Part shown: in pieces, positions 1 through 8,045 of the stretch
Position numbering within the stretch: position 1 is the stretch's first letter
Layout of the letters: each line of letters begins with the position of its first letter
Source: Kutzneria viridogrisea
Lineage (GTDB): Bacteria > Actinomycetota > Actinomycetes > Mycobacteriales > Pseudonocardiaceae
Reading direction: 5' to 3'
Assembly: GCA_014138725.1 (NCBI GenBank)
Contig: JACJID010000002.1
Span: 1,812,001-1,876,000, forward strand
Length of the DNA: 64,000 bases
Notes under the pieces: model-generated
The model's input: the letters and a program-made list of their open reading frames with translations, nothing else
Told to the model about the DNA's origin: nothing
Databases searched by the model: none
Translations under genes and position numbers: made by a program

Positions 1-1081
1 AGGCCGCGATCTCCACCGAGCCGATCGCGCCCAGCGAGTGGCCGATCATCGACTTGATCGAGCTCATCGGGGTGCGGTACGCGTGCTCACCGAGGCTGAG
101 CTTGACCGCGGCCGTCTCGTGCCGGTCGTTCTGCTTGGTGCCCGAGCCGTGCGCGTTGACGTAGTCCACCTCGGTCGGGTTGATCCGCCCCTGGTCCAGC
201 GCGACCCGGATCGCCTCGGCCATCTCCTTGCCGTCCGGACGCAGCCCGGTCATGTGGAAGGCGTTGCAGCGCGTGGCGAAGCCGGAGATCTCCGCGTAGA
301 TCCGGGCGCCCCGGCGACGCGCGTGCCCGAGCTCCTCGAGCACGAACACGGCCGAGGCCTCGGCGAGCACAAAACCGTTGCGGCTGCGGTCGAACGGCCG
401 CGAGGCGGTCTCGGCCTCGTCGTTGCGCGGGGTGGTCGCCTTGATCGCGTCGAAGCAGGCCACGGTGATCGGCGAGATGGGTGCGTCCGTGGCGCCCGCG
501 ATCACCACGTCGGCCAGCCCGTCGGTGATCACGTCCCGGCCGTGGCCCACCGCGTCCAGCCCAGAGGTGCAGCCGGTGGAGATCAGCGCCACCGGCCCCT
601 CCGCGCCCACGTCCCAGGCCACCTCCGAGGAGATCGAGCTGGGCACGAAGTAGTCGAACAGCTGCGGCACGGCGTAGTCGTTGTCCACCTGCCACTTGCG
701 ACCGCTGTCGCTGACCACCGAGTACTCCGCCTCCAGCCCGGTGGTGCAGCCGACGGCGCTGCCGATGGACACACCGGTGCGGCGCGGGTCCAGGTCGGTG
801 GTGGACAGCCCGCTGTCGGTCAGCGCCTCGCGGGCGCAGACCACGGCGAACTGGGCGGCCCGGTCCATCCGCCTTGCCTGGCGCGGGGTCAGGCCCTGGC
901 GCACCGGGTCGAACTCGCACTCGGCGGCCACCTGGGACCGGAACGGGCTCGGGTCGAAGAAGCTGATGCGCCGGGTCGCGGTGCGGCCCGAGGAGATCAG
1001 GTCCCAGAAGGCTTCGCGCCCGGTGCCACCCGGCGCCACGACACCGATGCCGGTGACCACCACACGTCTGCCTGTGTCCAC
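1..1081 (-). CDS. Type II PKS ketosynthase alpha (KS-alpha), 3' end outside the window
   Basis: This is the condensing subunit of a minimal type II polyketide synthase, which forms a heterodimer with the chain-length factor and builds an aromatic polyketide on an ACP. The 360 codons present read continuously on the minus strand. The N-terminus reads [15 protein letters not shown], and the nucleophile motif STGCTSGLD puts the active-site Cys at about residue 171 (codon 569-571). Cys rather than Gln at this site identifies KS-alpha and not the KS-beta/CLF. The motif [11 protein letters not shown] carries a catalytic His, and [10 protein letters not shown] appears near the window edge. A GTG start at 1081 is chosen because GGAGGG lies 7 nt upstream. 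The SARP gene ends 40 nt upstream on the same strand. The C-terminus and the partner CLF/ACP genes lie outside the window. Confidence 0.93.
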   Translation of the reverse strand, partial: MDTGRRVVVTGIGVVAPGGTGREAFWDLISSGRTATRRISFFDPSPFRSQVAAECEFDPVRQGLTPRQARRMDRAAQFAVVCAREALTDSGLSTTDLDPRRTGVSIGSAVGCTTGLEAEYSVVSDSGRKWQVDNDYAVPQLFDYFVPSSISSEVAWDVGAEGPVALISTGCTSGLDAVGHGRDVITDGLADVVIAGATDAPISPITVACFDAIKATTPRNDEAETASRPFDRSRNGFVLAEASAVFVLEELGHARRRGARIYAEISGFATRCNAFHMTGLRPDGKEMAEAIRVALDQGRINPTEVDYVNAHGSGTKQNDRHETAAVKLSLGEHAYRTPMSSIKSMIGHSLGAIGSVEIAA

Positions 1082-1120
1082 AACAGCACCCTCCAGATGC
1101 GCCCAGCCTGGGGAAGATCG

Positions 1121-3163
1121 CTATCCGGTGAGGGAGCGGCCGGCTGGGCCGTGATCGACGACAGCCTCGTCACTGTCGTCGACCAAGCTCGCACGTGCCT
1201 GTGAGGACGGGCTGAAACCGCTCTGAAGGACCGGTTCGGACTGGCACCCCCGCGCGGGCCGCAGCACCTCGGCGGCGATCAGCCGCAGCGGCTTGGTGAT
1301 GCGGTAGCGGGTGGTGCTGCCGTAGACCAGGTCCATGACCTCCTCCAACAGGTAGGAGTCGGCCAACGCCTCCAGCAGTTCTTCAGCGTCCATCGTGTCG
1401 GTCGCCAGCAGTTCGGCGAGCACCCGCTCGTCCACGAAGTCCTCGTCCTGCGCGGCGACCGCCAGGAACGCGGCCCGCTGCTGGGCGGTCAGCGTCCGGT
1501 AGTTGCCGACCAGGGTGTCGCGCAGGGTCGCCCCGCCGGTCCGGACCCGCAGCAGCACACCGGGATCGGCCGCGACGCGGTACCGCATGCGGGCCAGGGT
1601 CCACCGCCTGCGGTAGGCCAGCCGCCCGCCGATGGCGCTGATCACCAGCGGCAGCCGCAGGCACAGCTCGACCAGTTCGGCGGCGTGCTCCCGCTCCTCA
1701 CGCACCCGCGCCTCACCGAGCACGGCCTGCAACAGCTGCACGCCCTCGGAGATCGACAACGGGGCGAGCTCGATGGCCGACACGGCACCGGGGCAGTGCA
1801 GTCTGCGGCGGCTGGCCACCAGCATGGCGCTGCCGGGCCCGCTGGGCCGGATCCCGTCGAGCTGGCCGATGGACATCACGTCGTCGGCCACGACCAGCAC
1901 CCGCCGTTCCGCGCTCCAACTCCGGAACGAGTAGGCGATCTCGGCGGCGGTCACCTGCCCGGGGCGCAGCGGGACACCGGCCGAGCGCAGGGCGCCGGCG
2001 AGCACCTCGTGCAGGGACTCGGCCCCGTCGTTGACCGGCCGCAGGTCCACGAAGACCTGACCGTCCGGAAAGGACCGTCGCACGTGGTGCGCCGCGGTGA
2101 CCACCAGCGTGGACTTGCCGACCCCGGGCGGGCCGGTGACCTCGGCCATGCGCAGGCCGTGCCGGTCGTCGGTGGCCGCGGCGCCGATCAGCTCGGTGAG
2201 CAGTGCCAGCTCGTTGTGCCTGCCGACGAAGTGGAACGTGGCGGGCGGGATCTGCGCGATCGTGCCCTCGGGCGCGGGCAGTGGCAGCCGGGTCACCGGG
2301 GCGATGGGGCGCGGCTGCGGGGCCGGTTCGGGCTCGGGCTCGGGCTGCGCGGGCACCGCGGCGATGCGCACCGTCGAGGCGGGCAGCACCAGTGCGGGGT
2401 CGTCGGTCAGCACGGACTGGTGCAGTGCGTTGAGGGTGAGCGAGGGCTCCAGCCCCAGCTGTGCGACGAACTCCGAGCGCAGCCGCTGGAAGACCTCCAG
2501 CGCCTCGACCCGCCGCCCGCAGCGGTACAGGGCGGTCATCAGCTTGGCGGAGAAGCCCTCGTGCGTGGGCTGCGCCTTGACCACCCCGGCCAGTTCGTCC
2601 ACCACCCTGCGGTGGCGGCCCAGCGCGAGGTCGGCCTCGAAGCGCAGCTCCAGCGCGCTCTTGCGGCTCTCCTCCAGGTGCGTGGCCCGCGCGGAGAGCA
2701 CCGGCCCGGTGGTGATGCCACCGAAGGCGGGACCGCGCCACTGCCCCAGCGCGTCGCGCAGCAGCTGCGCGGCCTCCTCGGTGCGACCGCCGTCCAGCGC
2801 GCGCCGCCCGCGCTCCAGCAGGGTCTCGAAGGTCTGCACGTCGACCACGGAATCCTTGGACAGCCGGAACTCGTAGCCCTGCGAACGGGTCAGCAGGGTG
2901 ACTCCGTTCGGCAGCGTGTCCTCGACCGGGCCGTAGGCGCCCGCGAGCAACTTGCGCAGTTGGTAGACGTAGGTCTGCAAGGTGGTCGACGGGCTGCCGG
3001 GCGGGTTGTGCTCCCACAGCTCCTCGACGAGTTGGTCCAGGTGGACCACCGAATCGGCGCTGAGCGCCAGCAACGCCAACACCGTGCGCAACTTCGGCGC
3101 CGAGGGCGTGACGGGCCTGTCCCCCAGCCGGACCTCGAACGAGCCGAGCAAGCCGACGAACAC
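1121..3163 (-). CDS. SARP-family cluster activator with NB-ARC ATPase domain, 680 aa
   Basis: This is a Streptomyces antibiotic regulatory protein (AfsR/DnrI type), predicted to activate the adjoining polyketide genes. It has an OmpR-like winged-helix DNA-binding domain (about 1-95, GLLGSFEVRLGDRPV), a bacterial transcriptional activation domain (about 100-250), a Pro/Glu-rich linker (PQPEPEPEPAPQPRP) and an NB-ARC/STAND ATPase module with P-loop GPPGVGKSTL near residue 345. The protein stops soon after the winged-helix part of the STAND module, so it lacks the TPR sensor found in full-length AfsR. The open frame runs back to 3382, but the GTG at 3163 has AAGGGGG about 8 nt upstream and starts exactly at the conserved domain. 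It is transcribed toward the KS-alpha gene and may be co-transcribed with it. Confidence 0.9.
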   Translation of the reverse strand: MFVGLLGSFEVRLGDRPVTPSAPKLRTVLALLALSADSVVHLDQLVEELWEHNPPGSPSTTLQTYVYQLRKLLAGAYGPVEDTLPNGVTLLTRSQGYEFRLSKDSVVDVQTFETLLERGRRALDGGRTEEAAQLLRDALGQWRGPAFGGITTGPVLSARATHLEESRKSALELRFEADLALGRHRRVVDELAGVVKAQPTHEGFSAKLMTALYRCGRRVEALEVFQRLRSEFVAQLGLEPSLTLNALHQSVLTDDPALVLPASTVRIAAVPAQPEPEPEPAPQPRPIAPVTRLPLPAPEGTIAQIPPATFHFVGRHNELALLTELIGAAATDDRHGLRMAEVTGPPGVGKSTLVVTAAHHVRRSFPDGQVFVDLRPVNDGAESLHEVLAGALRSAGVPLRPGQVTAAEIAYSFRSWSAERRVLVVADDVMSIGQLDGIRPSGPGSAMLVASRRRLHCPGAVSAIELAPLSISEGVQLLQAVLGEARVREEREHAAELVELCLRLPLVISAIGGRLAYRRRWTLARMRYRVAADPGVLLRVRTGGATLRDTLVGNYRTLTAQQRAAFLAVAAQDEDFVDERVLAELLATDTMDAEELLEALADSYLLEEVMDLVYGSTTRYRITKPLRLIAAEVLRPARGCQSEPVLQSGFSPSSQARASLVDDSDEAVVDHGPAGRSLTG

Positions 3164-3625
3164 CGCAGAGCCCCCTTCATCCGCATTTGGACACGCGGGG
3201 CGACCGCTCGTGATCACAGAACGATTTCGCGATGCGCCCTGACGTTCCCCCAGGCGCCGACAATAGCAAGCGCTCAGCGTTTTCGTAACGCTCCGAGCGG
3301 CGCATTCAACCGGCAACGGTCCGTGATCGAGCAACCGCTTAACCGATACACGACTACCGTCCGACACCTCGGGAACAGGCACAACTACCCACAGTCTCCC
3401 AATCTCAAGGGAATGTAAGAAACTCGACTAGTCACGGGGTAATGTCTTGCGAAGTGACGTGAGACGCATAACCGCTATGCGGTTGACGATCGATTGCACG
3501 AAAGTGCACAACCAGCATGTACGCCAATCACCGACAACCAAAAACGGACAAAGCGTAACCAATCGGGACCGTTCTCGGATTCAAGTGACACGCGGGCAGG
3601 AATGCACCTCAAACGTGCAGGGCGG
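3164..3625. other. Intergenic regulatory region upstream of the SARP gene
   Basis: This stretch of about 460 bp is clearly more AT-rich than its surroundings and holds no credible gene. It must contain the promoter of the SARP gene (read leftward) and the end of the SDR gene. Two perfect short palindromes are visible: AACCGC-TAT-GCGGTT (3470-3484) and TGCAC-GAAA-GTGCA (3495-3508). I could not assign sigma-factor boxes or a SARP heptamer repeat with confidence. Confidence 0.5.
3470..3484. promoter_or_regulatory. 15-bp palindrome upstream of the SARP gene
   Basis: A perfect inverted repeat with arms AACCGC/GCGGTT around TAT lies about 300 bp upstream of the SARP start, with a second hairpin (TGCAC/GTGCA) 10 bp away. 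The shape suits a dimeric repressor site. No regulator can be named, so this is inference from symmetry and position only. Confidence 0.35.
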
Positions 3626-4372
3626 TCAGCGCCCGCCCGCGACGGTCAGCACCTGTCCGGTGATGTTGCCGTTGGCCGCCGACCCGAGCCACACGATGGC
3701 GCCCGCGACCTCCTCCGGGGTGGCCAGCCGGCCGGTCGGCGTGCGCTGCGCCTCCTGCTCCAGCACCGGAGCGGGCACCTGCGCGGCCACCGACTCGGTG
3801 GGCACCATGCCCGGACACACCACGTTGACCAGCACACCGTCCCGGCCGACGTCCCAGCTCAGGCTGCTGGCGAAGCCGTGCAGGCCCGCCTTGGCCGCCC
3901 CGTAGACCTCCCGGCCCGGCTTGCCGCCGTCGACCACGCGCGAGGACACCAGCACGACGCGCCCCCAGCCGCGCTGGCGCATCCACGGCAGCACGAGCTG
4001 GGTGGTGCGCAGGGTGGCGGTCAGGTTGTCCTGCAGGAATGACGCGTATTCCGCGGGTGCGAGTGTTTCAAATGGACTGCCGGGGGCCCGGCGCGCCCCG
4101 GGCCGCACCGCACTGGTGACCAGCACGTCCACCCCGCCGCAACGTTGTGAGACCTGCTCGACCGCGGATTCCGGCTCTTCCAGTAGGTAGCGGACGGGGA
4201 AGGCGGTGGGGCCCAGCTCCTTCACGAGCAGCTCGGCCCCGGCCAGGTTGTCCCGGTAGGCCACGGCCACGGTCGCGCCCTCGGCCGCGAAAACGCGAGC
4301 GGTGCTCCCCCCGATTCCGCCGCTCGCCCCGGTGACCAGAACGACCTTGCCCGCCAGCCCGTAGTCCATCAT
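3626..4372 (-). CDS. SDR-family NAD(P)-dependent reductase, 248 aa
   Basis: This is a short-chain dehydrogenase/reductase, probably a ketoreductase tailoring the aromatic polyketide. The nucleotide-binding motif TGASGGIG lies near residue 14. The catalytic Ser is in VLVSSRVV and the Tyr-xxx-Lys in VYGAAKAG, and the family motif VNVVCPGMVPTES follows. Length is typical of a classical SDR. The start at 4372 is chosen because its ATG overlaps the stop of the upstream hydroxylase (ATGA), which indicates translational coupling; the frame remains open upstream. It is the last gene of the co-directional set methyltransferase-hydroxylase-SDR. The substrate cannot be read from the sequence. Confidence 0.88.
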   Translation of the reverse strand: MMDYGLAGKVVLVTGASGGIGGSTARVFAAEGATVAVAYRDNLAGAELLVKELGPTAFPVRYLLEEPESAVEQVSQRCGGVDVLVTSAVRPGARRAPGSPFETLAPAEYASFLQDNLTATLRTTQLVLPWMRQRGWGRVVLVSSRVVDGGKPGREVYGAAKAGLHGFASSLSWDVGRDGVLVNVVCPGMVPTESVAAQVPAPVLEQEAQRTPTGRLATPEEVAGAIVWLGSAANGNITGQVLTVAGGR

Positions 4373-5922
4373 TTCTCCAGGTAAGGAATTGTGAAGTCGC
4401 CGGATCCACTCGCCGATACGTACCCGTCCGGACGGACCAGAATCCACGAATCCGGTTCCGCCGAATGGTCCAGGTGAACGCGGCCGTCCGGATCAGAAAG
4501 TGGGTTCACCAGATCGTCGGCGCCATTTCCGCGGTGCACCGAGCGCACGGACAGCCAGGCTGCGTGCTCCTTGTCCAGCAGCCGCGCCCGCTCGGTGGCC
4601 GCCTCGCCCGGCGAGAACAGCAACAGGCTCCACCGGGTGTCGCGGACCTCCTCCACCAGGGCCGCCCAGCCCGGGCTGAGCGCACCCGAGGCGTCCACCT
4701 TGAGCAGCCGCTCACCGGGACCGGTCCGCGTCAACGGACTGTCCTGATAGGACAGTCCAAGTGCGGACATGCCGCCCATGATCTTGCGCTCGATCTTGTT
4801 GCGCAACGGGTTCAGCGTACGCAGCACGGCGAGTCCGATGGGCAGCCCGATCGCCGCGGCCGTGCTCTTCAGCTGTACCAGGCTGGTTGCCTTCTTGGTG
4901 GACCCGAGCAGCGCCTTGCCCACTGGCACGCGCTCCGCGGAGTAGCTGTCCAGCAAGGAGTCCGGCGCGTGCCCCCGCACGACGTCGGCCAGCTTCCACG
5001 CCAGGTTGTAGCCGTCCTGCACGCCGGTGTTCAGGCCCTGCCCGGAGGCTGGGCTGTGCACGTGCGCGGCGTCCCCGGCCACGAAGCACCGGCCACGGCG
5101 CATCTGCGGGATCATGCGCTGCTGGATGGTGAACACCGACACCCAGGTCGGCGGGTGCACCACGAGCTCGCTGGCGGTACCGGCCGCGATCTTGGCCTGG
5201 AACCGGGCGGCCACCGCGGTGTCGTCCCCGTCGTAGCTGGCCTCGGCGGTGTCCAGCAGCCGCCACTTTCCCTTGTCCGGGAAGGGAACCAGCATCACCG
5301 TGCCGGTGGGCGTGCGCACCCAGTGGATGCTGGTCTGCGGCAGCTCGGTGTCCACCTGCGCGTCGGCGATCAGCCAGGTCTCCGAGGAGTCGCCGATCAG
5401 CGGCAGCCCGAGTCCTTTTCGGACGGTGCTGTGCCCGCCGTCGGTGCCGACCAGCCAGGGCACGTCCAGTTCCTCGGTGCTGCCGTCGGCGTGCCGCAGC
5501 ACGGCGTGCACGTGGTCCCCGCGCTCCTGGAAGGACTCCAGCCGGGTGGACCACTCCACCCGCACGCCGAGCCGGGCCGACGCCGTGCGCAGCACCTCCT
5601 CGGTGATCACCTGGTCGATCATCAGCGTGAACGGGAACCGGGTGGGCAGGTGCGAGTAGTCGGCACCCAGCCGGGCCTCGTGCCGCCCGCTGTGCAGGGT
5701 GAACCGGGTGACCTGCCGGCCACGCGGCAGCAGGTCCGCCAGCACGCCCATCTGGTCGTAGGTCTCCAGCGAACGCGGGTGCGTGGCCAGCGCACGGCTG
5801 GTCACCGCGGGCCCGGCTGCGGCGTCCACCACGCGCACCCGCACGCCTCGGCGGGCCAGCTCGTGCGTGACGACCAGGCCGACCGGCCCCGCGCCGACCA
5901 GCAACACCTCGGGTGAGGTCAT
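4369..5922 (-). CDS. FAD-dependent aromatic polyketide hydroxylase (PgaE/RdmE-like), 517 aa
   Basis: This is a class A flavin monooxygenase expected to hydroxylate the polyketide ring system using NADPH and O2. The Rossmann motif VGAGPVG is at residues 8-14. The DG motif is in LVGTDGGHSTVRK, and the ribityl-binding GD motif is in CFVAGDAAHVHSPASGQGLN. A thioredoxin-like C-terminal domain ends in ILVRPDGYVSASG, as in PgaE, CabE and OxyS relatives. The start at 5922 overlaps the methyltransferase stop by 4 nt (ATGA), and the longer open frame above it is noise. A second hydroxylase of the same family lies at 10235-11710, so the product may carry two oxidations. Confidence 0.9.
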   Translation of the reverse strand: MTSPEVLLVGAGPVGLVVTHELARRGVRVRVVDAAAGPAVTSRALATHPRSLETYDQMGVLADLLPRGRQVTRFTLHSGRHEARLGADYSHLPTRFPFTLMIDQVITEEVLRTASARLGVRVEWSTRLESFQERGDHVHAVLRHADGSTEELDVPWLVGTDGGHSTVRKGLGLPLIGDSSETWLIADAQVDTELPQTSIHWVRTPTGTVMLVPFPDKGKWRLLDTAEASYDGDDTAVAARFQAKIAAGTASELVVHPPTWVSVFTIQQRMIPQMRRGRCFVAGDAAHVHSPASGQGLNTGVQDGYNLAWKLADVVRGHAPDSLLDSYSAERVPVGKALLGSTKKATSLVQLKSTAAAIGLPIGLAVLRTLNPLRNKIERKIMGGMSALGLSYQDSPLTRTGPGERLLKVDASGALSPGWAALVEEVRDTRWSLLLFSPGEAATERARLLDKEHAAWLSVRSVHRGNGADDLVNPLSDPDGRVHLDHSAEPDSWILVRPDGYVSASGSGDFTIPYLEK

Positions 5923-6938
5923 CGCGTGGCCACCAGCACGGTGTCGTTGCCCTTGACCAGCTTCTTGGCGTACCGGAAGGTGAACCCGGCCTTCTCCACC
6001 CAGGTCCGGCCCTCGGCCACGGTGTACTCCCCGCCGCCCTCGGTGATCAGCGCGACGTTCAGGCTGCCGATCAGGCTGCGCAGGTCGGGCGCGTCCTCGT
6101 CGAGCATCTGGTCGTAGACCACCACCGCACCGCCCGGCCGGATCGCCGCGTGCGCGCGCTCCAGCAGTTCCAGGTTGCGCGTGGCGTCCCAGTCGTGCAG
6201 CACGTGGCCGAACACCACGACATCGGTCTCCGGCAACGGGGTGGTGAAGAAGTCCCCGCCGTGGAAGGAAACCCGGTCGGTCACGCCGAACTCGGCCATC
6301 AGCTCGTCGAAGAACGGCTCGATCGCGGGCAGCTCGAACACGCCGCCGCGCAGGTGCGCGTGCGTCTGCACCAACCGGCCCGCCACGTTGCCGCGCGCAC
6401 CGCCCACGTCCACGAAGTCCTGGTAGGACGACCAGTCCACGGCCTCCGCCAGCTGCGGGGCGACCACGGCGTTGTTGGCGTCCATGTGCACGAGGAAGTT
6501 CTTGGCGGCCACCGGGTCCTGGTAGAGCCGCTCGAATGCGCCGTGCCCGCCCTGCGCCGCCTTGGGCTCGCCGTCCCGCAGCGCCTCGGCCAGCTTGCCC
6601 CACATCTGGTAGTGCCGCTGGCTGGCGGTCTTGATCCGCCCGCCGAGGTAGACCGGCCCACCGGGCACCAGCACCTCCTGTGCCGCGGCGGAGTTGCGGT
6701 ACTGCTCGCCCTCGCGCTCCAGCAGGTCCAGCGCCACCAGCGCGTTGAGGAAGTCGCGCACCAGGCGCGGGTGCAGCCCCAGCTGCTCGCGGATCTCCCC
6801 CGCGCTGGCCGGTCCCTTCGCCAGCAGTTCGAACAGCCCGATCTCCACGGCGCTGTGCAGGATCTTCGACTGCGCGTAGGCCGTGCTCAGGCGCCCGATC
6901 GCCGCCGCGTCGGTCGGTTGCCGGCCGGTGTTGCCCAT
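5919..6938 (-). CDS. SAM-dependent O-methyltransferase (DnrK/TcmN-type), 339 aa
   Basis: This is an O-methyltransferase of the plant-type dimeric family used in aromatic polyketide tailoring (relatives DnrK, RdmB, TcmO). The N-terminal winged-helix dimerisation domain (about 12-100) includes SKILHSAVEIGLFELLA. The SAM-binding glycine-rich loop is DVGGARGNVA, followed by GDFFTTPLPETDVV and the family motif HVLHDWD, which is close to the catalytic His region. It is the first gene of a tight three-gene unit with the hydroxylase and the SDR. RdmB-like members of this family can act as hydroxylases, so the reaction is not certain. Confidence 0.88.
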   Translation of the reverse strand: MGNTGRQPTDAAAIGRLSTAYAQSKILHSAVEIGLFELLAKGPASAGEIREQLGLHPRLVRDFLNALVALDLLEREGEQYRNSAAAQEVLVPGGPVYLGGRIKTASQRHYQMWGKLAEALRDGEPKAAQGGHGAFERLYQDPVAAKNFLVHMDANNAVVAPQLAEAVDWSSYQDFVDVGGARGNVAGRLVQTHAHLRGGVFELPAIEPFFDELMAEFGVTDRVSFHGGDFFTTPLPETDVVVFGHVLHDWDATRNLELLERAHAAIRPGGAVVVYDQMLDEDAPDLRSLIGSLNVALITEGGGEYTVAEGRTWVEKAGFTFRYAKKLVKGNDTVLVATR

Positions 6939-7071
6939 CTGGCGCCCCTCACCTCGTACTGGTCCTTGGCACGACTGTGCTCACCAGTGCTGAAAGGGAA
7001 CTGATGGAGCGGTGAATCCCGTGGTCGGGGAGCAGATCCACCCCCGCGGCACCCCCAGAGCGCCGCGGGGT

Positions 7072-7118
7072 GGGGCGCCGCGCCGGGGTGAGGGGTGAGG
7101 GGTGAGGCGCGGCGCCCC
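7072..7118. terminator. GC-rich hairpin between azoreductase and methyltransferase genes
   Basis: A perfect 13-bp stem (7072-7084 with 7106-7118, left arm GGGGCGCCGCGCC) encloses a 21-nt loop built of GGGGTGA repeats. It lies downstream of the leftward exporter/azoreductase unit and upstream of the methyltransferase, and has no T tract. It probably ends transcription from the azoreductase side. Confidence 0.55.
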
Positions 7119-7165
7119 GGAGGGGTGGCCAGGTGGTCTCGTGCTGCCCCACGGGGGAGCCCCGC

Positions 7166-7401
7166 GTGTCGGCGCTCCGTGGGCGGTGTGTCGGCGCTTC
7201 CGGCGTGGTGTGTTGGCACTTCGCGGGCGGCTTCCCGGCTCGTGGGAATCCGTACCGGAAGCGGCAACACGCCGTACCGCAAGCGCCGACACGCGTCACC
7301 GGAAGCGCCGACACGCGCGGGGGTTCCCGGGGTGGGGCGCCCGCTCGGCGGGATTCGCGCGCCCCTGGCCGGGACTCGCGCTCCGCAGAGCGGGACTCGC
7401 G
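7166..7401. repeat. Mirror-image 22-bp array plus three 21-bp units
   Basis: Three family-A units (core GTGTCGGCGC, starting at 7166, 7188 and 7210, exactly 22 bp apart) are followed by three inverted units (CGACAC or CAACAC cores at 7265, 7287 and 7309, again 22 bp apart). Three family-B units CGGGAYTCG follow at 7349, 7370 and 7391, exactly 21 bp apart, ending at the azoreductase stop codon. Open frames across the region are by-products of the periodicity. The 464-bp gap 6939-7402 thus holds the methyltransferase promoter region, the 7072 hairpin and this array. Confidence 0.85.
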
Positions 7402-7402
7402 G

Positions 7403-8032
7403 TCAGAAGAGGGACTTGATGGTGGCGATGGCCTTGTCGTAGGACTCGTCGGCCAGCGGGATGAACTGGGCCAGCTTGGGCATCACCTTGGCCAGGGTCA
7501 TCTCGCAGTGGATGAACCGGATGTCGTCCAGGCCCACCTGGCCAAGGGCGGCGCGCAGCCACGGCTCCTGGTAGTCGAACCCGGCGCGCGGGGTGCCCGG
7601 GGCGTAGGAACCGCCGCGCGAGGTGATGAACGTGACGTCCTTGCCGACCAGCTTGCCCTCACGGCTGTTCGGGTCGAAGGTGCGGCCCGGCAGCACGATG
7701 CGGTCCACCCACGCCTTGAGCACGGCGGGCACCATGAAGTTGTACATCGGGGCGCCGATCACGTAGGTGTCGGCGGCCTCCAGCTCGCTGATCAGCTCCT
7801 CGGTGACGGCGAAGCTGTCCGCCAGCTCGGGGCTGAGCTGGTCGGCGGGCAGGAAGGCGGTCGCCAGGTCGGGCATGTCCGCGTACGGGATGGGGTTGGC
7901 GGCCAGGTCGCGGTAGGTGACCGTGCCGCCGGGGTTGGCGGCCCGCCAGGCGTCGGCGAAGGCGCGGGTCAGCTGGCGGCTGATCGAGCCCTCCTGCCGA
8001 GCCGAGGTGTCGATGTGCAGAAGGTGGGCCAC
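7403..8032 (-). CDS. azoR: FMN-dependent NADH-azoreductase/quinone reductase, 209 aa
   Basis: This is a flavodoxin-like FMN oxidoreductase of the AzoR/NQO family that transfers two electrons from NADH to azo compounds or quinones. The N-terminal phosphate-binding stretch is LLHIDTSARQEGSISRQL. The signature APMYNFMVPAVLKAWVD and the FMN-contacting TSRGGSY follow. Length is normal for the family. It lies 13 nt downstream of the exporter gene on the same strand, so the two form an operon facing the TetR gene. In a polyketide cluster it could reduce quinone intermediates or protect against them, but that role is inference. Confidence 0.88.
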   Translation of the reverse strand: MAHLLHIDTSARQEGSISRQLTRAFADAWRAANPGGTVTYRDLAANPIPYADMPDLATAFLPADQLSPELADSFAVTEELISELEAADTYVIGAPMYNFMVPAVLKAWVDRIVLPGRTFDPNSREGKLVGKDVTFITSRGGSYAPGTPRAGFDYQEPWLRAALGQVGLDDIRFIHCEMTLAKVMPKLAQFIPLADESYDKAIATIKSLF

Positions 8033-8045
8033 GACGGGGACTCCT

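Noticed and set aside
1-1081. Chain-length factor (KS-beta)
   Set aside because: The active-site residue is Cys (TGCTSG), which is KS-alpha; KS-beta has Gln there.
3164-3382. N-terminal extension of the SARP protein to 753 aa
   Set aside because: The extra 73 residues come from AT-rich promoter-like DNA; the GTG at 3163 has a good ribosome-binding site and matches the domain start.
5923-6603. N-terminal extension of the hydroxylase to 744 aa
   Set aside because: The extension overlaps the methyltransferase in another frame and precedes the FAD motif that normally starts the protein.
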